Part shown: piece by piece, positions 7,886-15,081 of the stretch
Position numbering within the stretch: position 1 is the first letter of the stretch
Layout: every line of letters starts with the position of its first letter
Assembly: GCA_900540305.1 (NCBI GenBank)
Contig: UQFL01000035.1
Span: forward strand, 1-22,886
Direction of reading: 5' to 3'
DNA from: an uncultured Oscillospiraceae bacterium
Lineage (GTDB): Bacteria; Bacillota; Clostridia; Oscillospirales; Acutalibacteraceae
DNA length: 22,886 bases
Translations under genes and position numbers: made by a program
The notes under the pieces: generated by a model
What the model was told of the DNA's origin: nothing
Database searches by the model: none
The model's input: only the letters and a program-made list of their open reading frames with translations

Positions 7886-8553
7886 CGGTAATAGCTACCG
7901 TAATTAAGTTTGCATTAGTAGTTTTGGTTTCTTATCTACTCGGAAGCCTCAACTTTTCCATTATCTTTTCAAAAGGCGTTGTAAAAAAAGATATACGCGA
8001 GAGCGGAAGCGGAAACGCAGGGGCAACAAATATGCTGAGAACATATGGAAAGAAGTTTGCGCTTCTTACAATGCTCGGGGATATTATAAAGGTTGCAATT
8101 GCAATAATTATTGCGTTTCTCATATTTGGTTCACCCATAAAATATTTATTTGCTTCACCCACCGACCCGGCAGAACTGCAGCAAATTATGTTCTATAAGC
8201 AATTTGCAGGCTTTTTCTGTGTTGTCGGGCATATCTTCCCGGTTTTCTTTAAATTCAAGGGAGGAAAGGGCGTAGCAGCTTGTACGGGTATGGTAATAAT
8301 GGTCGACTGGCGTATTGCGCTTATTCTTTTTGTAATTTTCGTAATTATTGTAGCAATTTCAAAATGGATAAGTCTTGGTTCAATTACCATTGCTATTCTT
8401 TATCCCGTTCTTCTTTATGTATTTTATAAAAATACAATCGTTACTTTGATTGCTCTAATATTTGCTGTAATGGTAGTAGTTGCTCACAGACAGAATATTA
8501 AGCGCATCTTAAATAAAACTGAAAACAAAATTTCATTTAAAAAGAAAAAATAA
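7882..8553 (+). CDS. plsY: Glycerol-3-phosphate acyltransferase PlsY
   Basis: A membrane enzyme that transfers an acyl group from acyl-phosphate to glycerol 3-phosphate, making lysophosphatidate, the first step of phospholipid synthesis. The 223 residues are largely hydrophobic with about five membrane spans. The three conserved motifs are present: SGSGNAGATN (41-50), GHIFPVFFKFKGGKG (116-130) and HRQNIKRIL (202-210). The loop at about 90-105 is longer than in many PlsY proteins. It starts inside the der stop codon (ATGA). The C-terminus is a lysine-rich cytosolic tail. A terminator follows at once. Confidence 0.96.
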   Translation: MTVIATVIKFALVVLVSYLLGSLNFSIIFSKGVVKKDIRESGSGNAGATNMLRTYGKKFALLTMLGDIIKVAIAIIIAFLIFGSPIKYLFASPTDPAELQQIMFYKQFAGFFCVVGHIFPVFFKFKGGKGVAACTGMVIMVDWRIALILFVIFVIIVAISKWISLGSITIAILYPVLLYVFYKNTIVTLIALIFAVMVVVAHRQNIKRILNKTENKISFKKKK

Positions 8554-8578
8554 AGGCTCAAAAAGCCTTTATTTTTTT
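8548..8578 (+). terminator. Intrinsic terminator after plsY
   Basis: AATAAAGGCT pairs with AGCCTTTATT around CAAAA, with seven T at 8572-8578. The stem includes the plsY stop codon region, so the terminator starts right at the end of the gene. Confidence 0.88.
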
Positions 8579-8601
8579 ATAGCTAAAAGTATTTAGAAAT
8601 G

Positions 8602-8628
8602 AAAAAAAGCCGCTATACAGCGGCTTTT
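8602..8628 (-). terminator. Intrinsic terminator after rpmB
   Basis: AAAAGCCGCT (8605-8614) pairs with AGCGGCTTTT (8619-8628) around ATAC. Read on the minus strand the stem is followed by seven U, so it mainly ends rpmB. It also has four T on the plus strand and could back up the plsY terminator. Confidence 0.9.
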
Positions 8629-8643
8629 AATTTTGCGTACTCA

Positions 8644-8829
8644 TTAAGCTCTTTCAACTTTACCGGAGCGGAGACATCTTGTGCATACATAAACTCTTTT
8701 AGGAGAGCCGTTGACAATTGCCTTTACTCTTTTTACATTCGGTTTCCATGTTCTGTTTGAACGTCTGTGTGAGTGAGAAACTTTGATTCCGAAAGTCATT
8801 TCTTTTCCGCAGTATTCACATTTTGCCAT
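8644..8829 (-). CDS. rpmB: 50S ribosomal protein L28 (zinc form)
   Basis: A large-subunit ribosomal protein, 61 residues, starting MAKCEYCGK. I chose the ATG at 8829 because AAGGAGGT (8838-8845 on the minus strand) lies 8 nt upstream and the family begins MAKC. The open frame continues 26 codons further but that part is unrelated, AT-rich leader. The core motif VSHSHRRSNRTWKPN (17-31) is diagnostic. Cysteine pairs C4/C7 and C49/C52 mark the zinc-ribbon form. It is a single-gene unit with its own promoter and terminator, divergent from recA. Confidence 0.97.
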   Translation of the reverse strand: MAKCEYCGKEMTFGIKVSHSHRRSNRTWKPNVKRVKAIVNGSPKRVYVCTRCLRSGKVERA

Positions 8830-8864
8830 TAGCGAACACCTCCTTGCAAATTTAGAACGCATAA

Positions 8865-8893
8865 ATACTAACATATATTTGAAGAAAATGCAA
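8865..8893 (-). promoter_or_regulatory. Likely promoter of rpmB
   Basis: On the minus strand TTGCAT (8888-8893), 17 bp, and TAGTAT (8865-8870), preceded by TGT, which gives an extended -10. The -10 is only 4/6. It predicts a leader of about 30 nt for rpmB. Confidence 0.55.
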
Positions 8894-8951
8894 GCATTTT
8901 TTAACATATTTTTTTAAAAGGTAAACTTTCTAACAATTTTCGCCATTGATA

Positions 8952-8980
8952 TTGATTTTAACGCAGTATTCTATTATACT
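8952..8980 (+). promoter_or_regulatory. SigA-type promoter of recA
   Basis: TTGATT (8952-8957), 17 bp, and TATACT (8975-8980, 5/6 to consensus). It gives a start near 8987 and a leader of about 36 nt. No GAAC-N4-GTTC LexA box overlaps it or lies anywhere between rpmB and recA. Confidence 0.7.
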
Positions 8981-9022
8981 ATTTTTAATATTTTAATTTA
9001 TTATATAATGGAGGACAGAGTT

Positions 9023-10183
9023 ATGGCAGTTGATAAGAAAAGCGCTTCACAGGACAAGAAAACTGCTCTTGAATCAGCAATAAAGCAGATTGAAAAACAA
9101 TACGGCGCCGGTGCAGTTATGCGTCTCGGCGAAAATAAGCATCTTAATGTTGAAGCTATTTCTACAGGCTCTCTCACACTTGATATTGCAACGGGAATAG
9201 GCGGACTTCCCCGCGGCAGAATAGTTGAAATCTACGGTCCTGAATCATCAGGTAAAACCACACTTGCTCTTCATTGCATAGCAGAATGTCAGAAACTCGG
9301 CGGCGAGGCTGCTTTCATCGACGCAGAACACGCGCTTGACCCTGTATATGCAGGTAATCTCGGTGTAGATATTGATTCTCTTTTGGTTGCTCAGCCCGAT
9401 TACGGTGAACAGGCTCTTGAAATAACAGAACAGCTTGTTCGTTCGGGCGCTGTAGATATAATCGTAGTTGACTCAGTTGCAGCACTTGTTCCGAGATCTG
9501 AAATTGACGGCGAAATGGGCGACTCACATGTTGGTCTTCATGCAAGACTTATGAGCCAGGCACTCCGCAAACTTACTGGCGCAATAAATAAGAGCAACTG
9601 TCTTATTATATTTATTAACCAGCTTCGCGAAAAAGTAGGCGTTATGTACGGCAACCCTGAGGTTACAACGGGTGGTAGAGCGCTTAAATTCTATTCTTCA
9701 ATGAGAATTGATGTAAGAAGAGTTGAAACCCTTAAAACTTCTTCATCTGAATTTGTAGGTAACAGAACAAGAGTAAAAATTGTTAAAAACAAACTTGCAC
9801 CTCCGTTCAAGCAGGCTGAATTTGATATTATGTACGGCACCGGTATCAGCAAAGTAGGCGAAATTCTTGATATGGCTGTTGAATACGGAATTATTAAGAA
9901 GAGCGGCTCTTGGTTCTCTTACGGTGACGAAAGACTCGGACAGGGCAGAGACAAAGTTAAAGACCTTGTTTTGAACGATCCTGCGTTTGCAGAAAAGCTT
10001 GAAAATGAAATTAAAGAGAAAATGAAGGAACAGCAGGAAACTGCTACTCAGAAATATCAGGGCAAAGCAATACCAAAGGCTGAAATAGACGATGTTCCCG
10101 AAGTTCCTGAAAGCACAGTTAAACAGACCCGTGCCGCTGCAAGAGCCAAGCTTGATATTGCAGTTGAGGACGACGAAGACTGA
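9023..10183 (+). CDS. recA: Recombinase RecA
   Basis: An ATP-dependent strand-exchange protein for homologous recombination, which also activates LexA-type repressor cleavage. I place the start at ATG 9023 because GGAGG (9010-9014) is 8 nt upstream; the earlier in-frame ATG at 9008 overlaps that site. This gives 386 residues. Walker A is GPESSGKT (72-79), the catalytic Glu lies in FIDAEHALDP (about 99-107), and Walker B is VDIIVVD (144-150). The L2 region QLREKVGVMYGNPEVTTGG (200-218) and an acidic tail (VEDDED) are typical. No intein is present. The TGATG junction overlaps recX by one base, so both are made from one transcript. Confidence 0.98.
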   Translation: MAVDKKSASQDKKTALESAIKQIEKQYGAGAVMRLGENKHLNVEAISTGSLTLDIATGIGGLPRGRIVEIYGPESSGKTTLALHCIAECQKLGGEAAFIDAEHALDPVYAGNLGVDIDSLLVAQPDYGEQALEITEQLVRSGAVDIIVVDSVAALVPRSEIDGEMGDSHVGLHARLMSQALRKLTGAINKSNCLIIFINQLREKVGVMYGNPEVTTGGRALKFYSSMRIDVRRVETLKTSSSEFVGNRTRVKIVKNKLAPPFKQAEFDIMYGTGISKVGEILDMAVEYGIIKKSGSWFSYGDERLGQGRDKVKDLVLNDPAFAEKLENEIKEKMKEQQETATQKYQGKAIPKAEIDDVPEVPESTVKQTRAAARAKLDIAVEDDED

Positions 10184-10785
10184 TGATACTCAAGTCTCAA
10201 AAGGGCAGGGGAAGCAAAATCCACCTTTTGCTTGATGACGAATATCAGATAACAACAGATATTTCATTTTGGAATCTGAATTTTTTGCCTGACGGTTATG
10301 ATATTTCGGAAGAAGAGTGGATAGAACTTACCGATAAAATCAATTACTCAAAAGCTTTCAACAAGTGCGCTGATTTTCTTTCAAGGAGAAATCATTCATC
10401 AAAAGAACTAAAAGAAAAACTTCTAAAAACCATTGATGAAAAAAGTGCGCAAAAAGCAATTGAGAAATTTGAAGAACTCGGTTACATAGACGATGAAAAA
10501 TTTGCACAGGAATATGCAGAACATCTTTTTAAAACAAAGAATTATTCACCGTCTCATGTGCGTGCCGAGCTTTCCCGAAAGGGCATTTCAAAAGATATTG
10601 CAAACGCCGTATTACAATCTTTTGAGTATGACCCAAGGGAAACCATCATAAAAATTATAAACAAAACATATTTAAGAAAGCTAAACGATGAAAACGGCAG
10701 AGAAAAAGTCACCGCGGCACTTATGAGAAAAGGCTTTTCATACGGTGACATTAAAGCCGCTTTTTACGAAATAGAAAATGAATGA
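10183..10785 (+). CDS. recX: Regulatory protein RecX
   Basis: A small helical protein that binds RecA filaments and limits their growth and ATPase activity. The 200 residues show the RecX three-helix repeats: ALxxLSRRxHSxKEL-like at about 61-85, a central EELGYIDDEKFAQEYAEHLF (97-116) segment, and a closing RKGFSYGDIKAAF (about 182-194). An N-terminal extension of about 55 residues of beta character is common in Bacillota RecX. Its start overlaps the recA stop (TGATG) and its stop overlaps the rimO start by 8 bp, so it relies on translational coupling. It is rich in lysine and glutamate. Confidence 0.93.
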   Translation: MILKSQKGRGSKIHLLLDDEYQITTDISFWNLNFLPDGYDISEEEWIELTDKINYSKAFNKCADFLSRRNHSSKELKEKLLKTIDEKSAQKAIEKFEELGYIDDEKFAQEYAEHLFKTKNYSPSHVRAELSRKGISKDIANAVLQSFEYDPRETIIKIINKTYLRKLNDENGREKVTAALMRKGFSYGDIKAAFYEIENE

Positions 10786-12103
10786 GAATTACAGTGTAGG
10801 CATGATTTCTCTCGGATGCCCTAAAAATCAGGTTGACGGAGAAGTTCTGCTTAAAAAATTAAAAGATGCAGGTTTCAGAATTGCGCCGAGTATAGAAGAT
10901 TCAGACGCAGTTATTATCAACACCTGCGGATTTATAGAAGCCGCGAAAACCGAGGCTATTGAAACTATACTTGAAGTTGCCGAATATAAAAACGCAGGTA
11001 TAATTTCAGCAATTATAGTGACTGGCTGTCTTGCAGAGCGTTATCAGGATGAAGTTTTAAAAGAAATGCCTGAGGTTGACGCTGTTGTTGGTATCGGCGC
11101 AAATTCAGATATAGTAAAAATTTGCCAAAAGGCGCTCTGCGGCGTTAAAACAAGTATTTTCCCTGACAAGTGTTACTTGCCGCTTGATGATAAAAGACTT
11201 GTTTCCACGCCCCCACATTGGGCATATTTAAAGATTTCCGACGGATGCGACAACAAGTGTTCTTATTGTGCAATTCCCTCGATTAGAGGCTCTTACAGAG
11301 AGAGAACAATGGAAAGCATCATCGAAGAAGCAACGGCGCTAGCTAAGAGCGGTGTCAAAGAACTAATTGTTGTTGCCCAGGATACTACAAAATACGGAAT
11401 ATCTCTTTACGGAGAATATAAACTCGCCGAGCTTTTGAAAAAGCTGTGTAAAATCGACGGCGTTGAATGGATTAGAATTTTTTACTGTTATCCCGATAAA
11501 GTTACAGATGAGCTTATAGACATAATTGCTGAGGAAGAAAAAATATGCTCATATATTGATATGCCTCTTCAGCATTGTAACGCTGATATTCTTAAAACAA
11601 TGAACAGAAGCGGCTCGTATGAAACTTTATCCGCTCTCATCGCAAAAATGAGAAGTAAAATCAAAGACCTTTCGCTTCGCACCACTTTTATGGTTGGTTT
11701 TCCTGGAGAAACAGAAGAGCAGTTTGAAGAGCTTTGCGATTTTGTCAAGGAAATGAAATTTGATAAAATGGGCTGTTTCACATTTTCACCTGAAGAGGAC
11801 ACACCTGCTTATGAGATGGATAATCAAATTGAACAGGAGATCAAAAACAGGCGTGAAGAGATCTTAATGGATATTCAGTACACCGTCACCGAAAACGCCA
11901 ATAAAGCAAGGGTAGGGAACACCTATAAAGTTATTATTGACGGGGCTGACGGCGATAAATATATAGGCAGAAGTTATCTTGATTCCCCTGAGATAGACAG
12001 CGGAATAATAATCAATTCAGACAAAGAACTGCTGCCGGGTGATATGGTTAATGTAAAAATCACCGATTATAACGGATATGACTTGATTGGAGAGGTAATA
12101 TAA
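10778..12103 (+). CDS. rimO: Ribosomal protein S12 methylthiotransferase RimO
   Basis: A radical-SAM enzyme that methylthiolates a conserved aspartate of ribosomal protein S12. The 441 residues begin with SLGCPKNQVD, which separates RimO from MtaB and MiaB. First-cluster cysteines are C14, C50 and C84; the radical-SAM cluster is C157/C161/C164 (GCDNKCSYC), followed by AIPSIRGSYRER. A TRAM domain spans about 375-441. It overlaps recX by 8 bp upstream and pgsA by 1 bp downstream. In Bacillota rimO and pgsA are often neighbours near cinA and recA; here recA-recX lie in front and cinA is missing. Confidence 0.96.
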   Translation: MNENYSVGMISLGCPKNQVDGEVLLKKLKDAGFRIAPSIEDSDAVIINTCGFIEAAKTEAIETILEVAEYKNAGIISAIIVTGCLAERYQDEVLKEMPEVDAVVGIGANSDIVKICQKALCGVKTSIFPDKCYLPLDDKRLVSTPPHWAYLKISDGCDNKCSYCAIPSIRGSYRERTMESIIEEATALAKSGVKELIVVAQDTTKYGISLYGEYKLAELLKKLCKIDGVEWIRIFYCYPDKVTDELIDIIAEEEKICSYIDMPLQHCNADILKTMNRSGSYETLSALIAKMRSKIKDLSLRTTFMVGFPGETEEQFEELCDFVKEMKFDKMGCFTFSPEEDTPAYEMDNQIEQEIKNRREEILMDIQYTVTENANKARVGNTYKVIIDGADGDKYIGRSYLDSPEIDSGIIINSDKELLPGDMVNVKITDYNGYDLIGEVI

Positions 12104-12669
12104 TGAATTTGCCTAATAAAATTACAATTTTCAGATTTTGCTGCGTACCCGTATTGCTTGCGTGCGCATTTATTGATTTCCCTTATCACTGGGTTGCAAC
12201 ATTGATTGTATACTTTATTGCCTGCATCAGTGATAATGTGGACGGCTACATTGCAAGAAAGAACAAAATTGTAACCGATTTTGGAAAACTTATGGACCCG
12301 CTTTCCGATAAAACACTTGTTTTTGCTGCTTACATAATTCTTTTTGATATGGGCTGGCATACAGATTTGGTTATAATGATTATGCTTGCTCGAGAATTTC
12401 TTGTTGCAGGTATAAGAATGACTGCCGCTGCGTCAGGCGAAGTTATCGCCGCAAACAAATTCGGCAAAGCAAAAACATTTCTTCAGATGTCTACAACAGG
12501 TTTAACATTCCTGCTTCTTGCAATCGGCGAGGGCCCTGCTGATATTGATATGACAACACAGTGGCTCAATATTTATTGCGCCGTTTCGTTCTGGATTGTT
12601 GCTGTTATAACTGCTTTAAGCGGTATTGTTTATGCTAAAGACGGTTGGCACCTCATTAAAACAAAATAA
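12103..12669 (+). CDS. pgsA: CDP-diacylglycerol-glycerol-3-phosphate 3-phosphatidyltransferase
   Basis: A membrane enzyme that makes phosphatidylglycerol phosphate from CDP-diacylglycerol and glycerol 3-phosphate, the committed step to phosphatidylglycerol. The 188 residues hold the full CDP-alcohol phosphotransferase signature: D44, D47-G48, A51-R52, G61, D65 and D69. About five hydrophobic spans surround it. The N-terminal NLPNKITIFRF is the usual PgsA start. Its ATG shares the A of the rimO stop (TAATG). It is the last gene of the recA-recX-rimO-pgsA chain. I see no clear terminator before the next promoter at 12673, so some read-through into the T-box is possible. Confidence 0.94.
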   Translation: MNLPNKITIFRFCCVPVLLACAFIDFPYHWVATLIVYFIACISDNVDGYIARKNKIVTDFGKLMDPLSDKTLVFAAYIILFDMGWHTDLVIMIMLAREFLVAGIRMTAAASGEVIAANKFGKAKTFLQMSTTGLTFLLLAIGEGPADIDMTTQWLNIYCAVSFWIVAVITALSGIVYAKDGWHLIKTK

Positions 12670-12672
12670 GAG

Positions 12673-12700
12673 TTGCAATTTTTCTCAAATTGTATATAAT
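12673..12700 (+). promoter_or_regulatory. SigA-type promoter of the T-box / cysE-cysS unit
   Basis: TTGCAA (12673-12678), a 16-bp spacer and a perfect TATAAT (12695-12700). Expected start near 12707, right at the beginning of the T-box leader. Confidence 0.78.
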
Positions 12701-12709
12701 AATATTGAT

Positions 12710-12957
12710 ATTGAAAGACGATGACGAAGAGAAGTAAACGGATTTTGAGCGTTATCAGAGAGCGCAGCATTTGGTGAAAGCTGTGCAAACGCCTACCGCT
12801 GAAATGCACTTCACAGTTGTTCGGAGGAAGTTACAGTATTCCGAAACGGGTTGCTCCGTTAAAGGCAAAAGCTGTTATTATGCAGCGGAGTATAAAGAAG
12901 AGTGGAACCGCAGTTTTTATTGCCTCTGTCAATTTGACAGGGGCATTTTTGTTTTTT
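12710..12957 (+). promoter_or_regulatory. T-box leader (tRNA-Cys sensing)
   Basis: A T-box riboswitch filling most of the 313 bp between pgsA and cysE. Stem I is bounded by GAAG (12726-12729) and CTTC (12809-12812) and has AGAGAGC and GGTGAAAG in its distal part. The specifier codon reads TGC (12805-12807, cysteine), followed by the usual purine and the basal helix. A hairpin, TTCGGA/TCCGAA (12820-12845), follows. The T-box proper, AGAGTGGAACCGC (12899-12911), offers TGGA (12903-12906) to pair with the tRNA 3' end. The A matches U73, the known discriminator base of bacterial tRNA-Cys. GCGG (12885-12888) and CCGC (12908-12911) can form the antiterminator helix. Uncharged tRNA-Cys should allow transcription into cysE-cysS. 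Confidence 0.93.
12921..12957 (+). terminator. T-box-controlled terminator before cysE
   Basis: TGCCTCTGTCAA (12921-12932) pairs with TTGACAGGGGCA (12934-12945) with one U-G pair, followed by TTTTTGTTTTTT (12946-12957). It is the attenuator of the T-box leader and stops transcription about 25 nt before the cysE start. Confidence 0.92.
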
Positions 12958-12982
12958 AATAAATTTTTACGGAGGAATGGCA

Positions 12983-13624
12983 GTGTTTGATGATTTTAGA
13001 GAAACCGTTAGAAGCTTTATGGAACATGACCCTGCAGCAAGAAGTCCTGTTGAAATTGTGTTGCTTTATCCGGGATTCAAAGCGCTGAGAAGCCATAAGC
13101 GTGCAAACTGGTTTTATAGACATAATATGCCTTTCATTGCAAGATATATCAGTCAGCGTACCGCACATAAAACAGGAATAGAAATCCACCCTGCGGCTAA
13201 AATAGGAAGAAGGGTGTGTATTGACCACGGTCATGGCATTGTTATCGGTGAAACAACTGAAATCGGCGATGATGTTATGATTTATCAAGGAGTAACTCTC
13301 GGCGGTACGGGCAAAGATGTCGGTAAAAGACACCCTACGATTGAAAACGGCGTTATGATAGGCGCAGGGGCAAAAGTCCTTGGCCCGATAACAATAGGTA
13401 AAAATGCAAAGGTAGCGGCAGGCGCTGTTGTTGTAAAGGATGTTGAGCCTAACAGCACGGTAGTCGGCGTTCCTGGCGAAGTAGTGAGAATAGACGGTGA
13501 GAGAATAGACGATCTTGACCAGATTCATATTCCCGATCCCGTTATGATGGCTATTAATGAAAACAGAAGTAAGATACAAGAACTTGAAAAAGAAATAAAA
13601 GCATTGGAGGAATATTTAAAATGA
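12983..13624 (+). CDS. cysE: Serine O-acetyltransferase
   Basis: Acetylates L-serine with acetyl-CoA to O-acetylserine, the first step of cysteine synthesis. I prefer the GTG start at 12983 (213 residues, MFDDFRETV) because GGAGG (12971-12975) is 7 nt away; the in-frame ATG at 12977 is only 1 nt from it. An N-terminal helical region of about 60 residues is followed by the left-handed beta-helix of hexapeptide repeats (about 62-165). Family motifs are HPAAKIGRRVCIDHGHGIVIGET with the catalytic His-Asp pair, GVTLGGTGKD and the HPTIENGVMIGAGA segment. A charged C-terminal helix follows. It lies directly after the cysteine T-box, overlaps cysS by ATGA, and is therefore controlled by tRNA-Cys charging. 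No cysK is seen in the window. Confidence 0.95.
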   Translation: MFDDFRETVRSFMEHDPAARSPVEIVLLYPGFKALRSHKRANWFYRHNMPFIARYISQRTAHKTGIEIHPAAKIGRRVCIDHGHGIVIGETTEIGDDVMIYQGVTLGGTGKDVGKRHPTIENGVMIGAGAKVLGPITIGKNAKVAAGAVVVKDVEPNSTVVGVPGEVVRIDGERIDDLDQIHIPDPVMMAINENRSKIQELEKEIKALEEYLK

Positions 13625-15018
13625 GAATCTTTAATACAATGACAAGAAAAAAAGAAGAACTTGTACCTCTAGAAAAAAACGAGATTAAAATTTACGCGTG
13701 CGGTCCTACTGTTTACAACTATATTCATATAGGTAACGCAAGACCGCTCTGCGTTTTTGATGTTCTTCGCCGTTATCTTGAATACAGAGGATACGATGTA
13801 AAATTCGTTCAGAACTTCACTGATATTGACGACAAGATTATCAAAAGGGCAAACGAAGAGGGAACAACCTTTGAGGAAATCTCAAAGAAATATATAGAAG
13901 AATTTTGGAAGGATGCAGACGGTCTTAATTTCAAAAGAGCTACTGTTCACCCCAAAGCAACAGAAAATATTGATGAGATAATAAATATAATTCAGACGCT
14001 TGTTGATAAAGGTTACGCTTATCCGGCAGGAGGGGATGTATATTTCAGAACTCTTAAATTTAAGGAATACGGAAAACTTTCTCATCAGCCTATCGAAGAC
14101 CTTGAAAGCGGCGCAAGAATTGCCATTGGCGAAGTAAAGGAAGATCCGCTTGACTTTGCTTTGTGGAAAGGTGCAAAGGAAGGCGAGCCTTACTGGGATT
14201 CTCCGTGGGGTAAAGGCAGACCTGGCTGGCACATTGAATGTTCTGCAATGAACAGAAAATACCTTGGCAATACTATTGATATTCACTGCGGTGGTCAGGA
14301 CCTTATTTTCCCGCACCATGAAAATGAAATCGCACAGAGTGAATGTGCAAACGGCTGCACATTTTCAAGATATTGGATGCATAACGGCTATATCAATGTA
14401 GACAATGTAAAAATGAGTAAATCTCTCGGCAACTTTAAAACAGTAAGAGAGATAGCTGAAGCATACGGTTATGAAGTTATCCGCTACTTCCTTATTTCAT
14501 CTCATTATCGTTCACCCATCAATTACAGCCTTGATATTATAGAACAGTGCAAATCTGCACTTGAAAGACTTTATACCTGCCGTGAAAGCCTTGATTTTGC
14601 AATTAAAAACGCAGCAAAAGAAAGCGACAGCACGGACGACGCTTTAATCGCAGAGCTTGACAAGAGAAAAGAACAGTTTATCGAGGCTATGGACGATGAC
14701 CTCAATACTGCGGACGGACTTGCAGCTGTTTTCGAGCTTACTAAAGATATTAACACTAAGATACTTGATAAAGATGTTTCTAAAGCAGTTTGTGAGCACG
14801 CGGCTAAGCTTTATGACGAGCTTTGCGGTGTATTAGGTATTCTTTACAACAGAAAAGAAAACACTCTTGACAGCGAAATAGAAGCCCTTATCGAACAGCG
14901 CCAGGAAGCAAGAAAAAATAAGGACTGGGCTACAGCTGACAAAATCAGAGATGATTTGAAAGCGAGAGGAATAATCCTCAAAGATACTCCTCAGGGCGTT
15001 ACCTGGACAAAAGAATAA
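13621..15018 (+). CDS. cysS: Cysteinyl-tRNA synthetase
   Basis: A class I aminoacyl-tRNA synthetase that charges tRNA-Cys. The 465 residues contain the HIGH motif as HIGN (36-39) and KMSKS (264-268). Zinc ligands, which help select cysteine, are C27, C207, H232 and E236, at the same spacing as in E. coli CysS. The C-terminal helical and anticodon-binding region ends with the usual RNKDWATADKIRDDLKARGI-type segment. Start ATG 13621 overlaps the cysE stop, with GGAGG (13606-13610) 10 nt upstream. The cysE-cysS pair under one T-box is a known arrangement in Bacillota and links cysteine supply to its use. The unit ends at the bidirectional terminator at 15034. Confidence 0.98.
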   Translation: MRIFNTMTRKKEELVPLEKNEIKIYACGPTVYNYIHIGNARPLCVFDVLRRYLEYRGYDVKFVQNFTDIDDKIIKRANEEGTTFEEISKKYIEEFWKDADGLNFKRATVHPKATENIDEIINIIQTLVDKGYAYPAGGDVYFRTLKFKEYGKLSHQPIEDLESGARIAIGEVKEDPLDFALWKGAKEGEPYWDSPWGKGRPGWHIECSAMNRKYLGNTIDIHCGGQDLIFPHHENEIAQSECANGCTFSRYWMHNGYINVDNVKMSKSLGNFKTVREIAEAYGYEVIRYFLISSHYRSPINYSLDIIEQCKSALERLYTCRESLDFAIKNAAKESDSTDDALIAELDKRKEQFIEAMDDDLNTADGLAAVFELTKDINTKILDKDVSKAVCEHAAKLYDELCGVLGILYNRKENTLDSEIEALIEQRQEARKNKDWATADKIRDDLKARGIILKDTPQGVTWTKE

Positions 15019-15033
15019 TTAAAGTCAACATAA

Positions 15034-15063
15034 AAAGACCTCCGAATTTATCGGAGGTCTTTA
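15034..15063. terminator. Bidirectional terminator between cysS and dapB
   Basis: AAAGACCTCCGA (15034-15045) pairs perfectly over 12 bp with TCGGAGGTCTTT (15051-15062), loop ATTTA. The A-rich and T-rich flanks let it work for both converging genes. Confidence 0.9.
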
Positions 15064-15081
15064 CTTAATTTATAATAATGA

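Noticed and set aside
8830..8907. 26-codon N-terminal extension of L28
   Set aside because: It lacks a ribosome site, overlaps the proposed promoter and is unlike any L28; AAGGAGGT clearly marks the start at 8829.
12771..12959. 62-codon open frame on the plus strand before cysE
   Set aside because: It lies inside the T-box leader and terminator; the sequence is explained by RNA structure and has no ribosome site.
12956..13579. 207-codon frame antisense to cysE
   Set aside because: Its composition (Cys, His, Tyr and Asn-rich) is a shadow of the hexapeptide-repeat gene, and it has no ribosome site or family motif.
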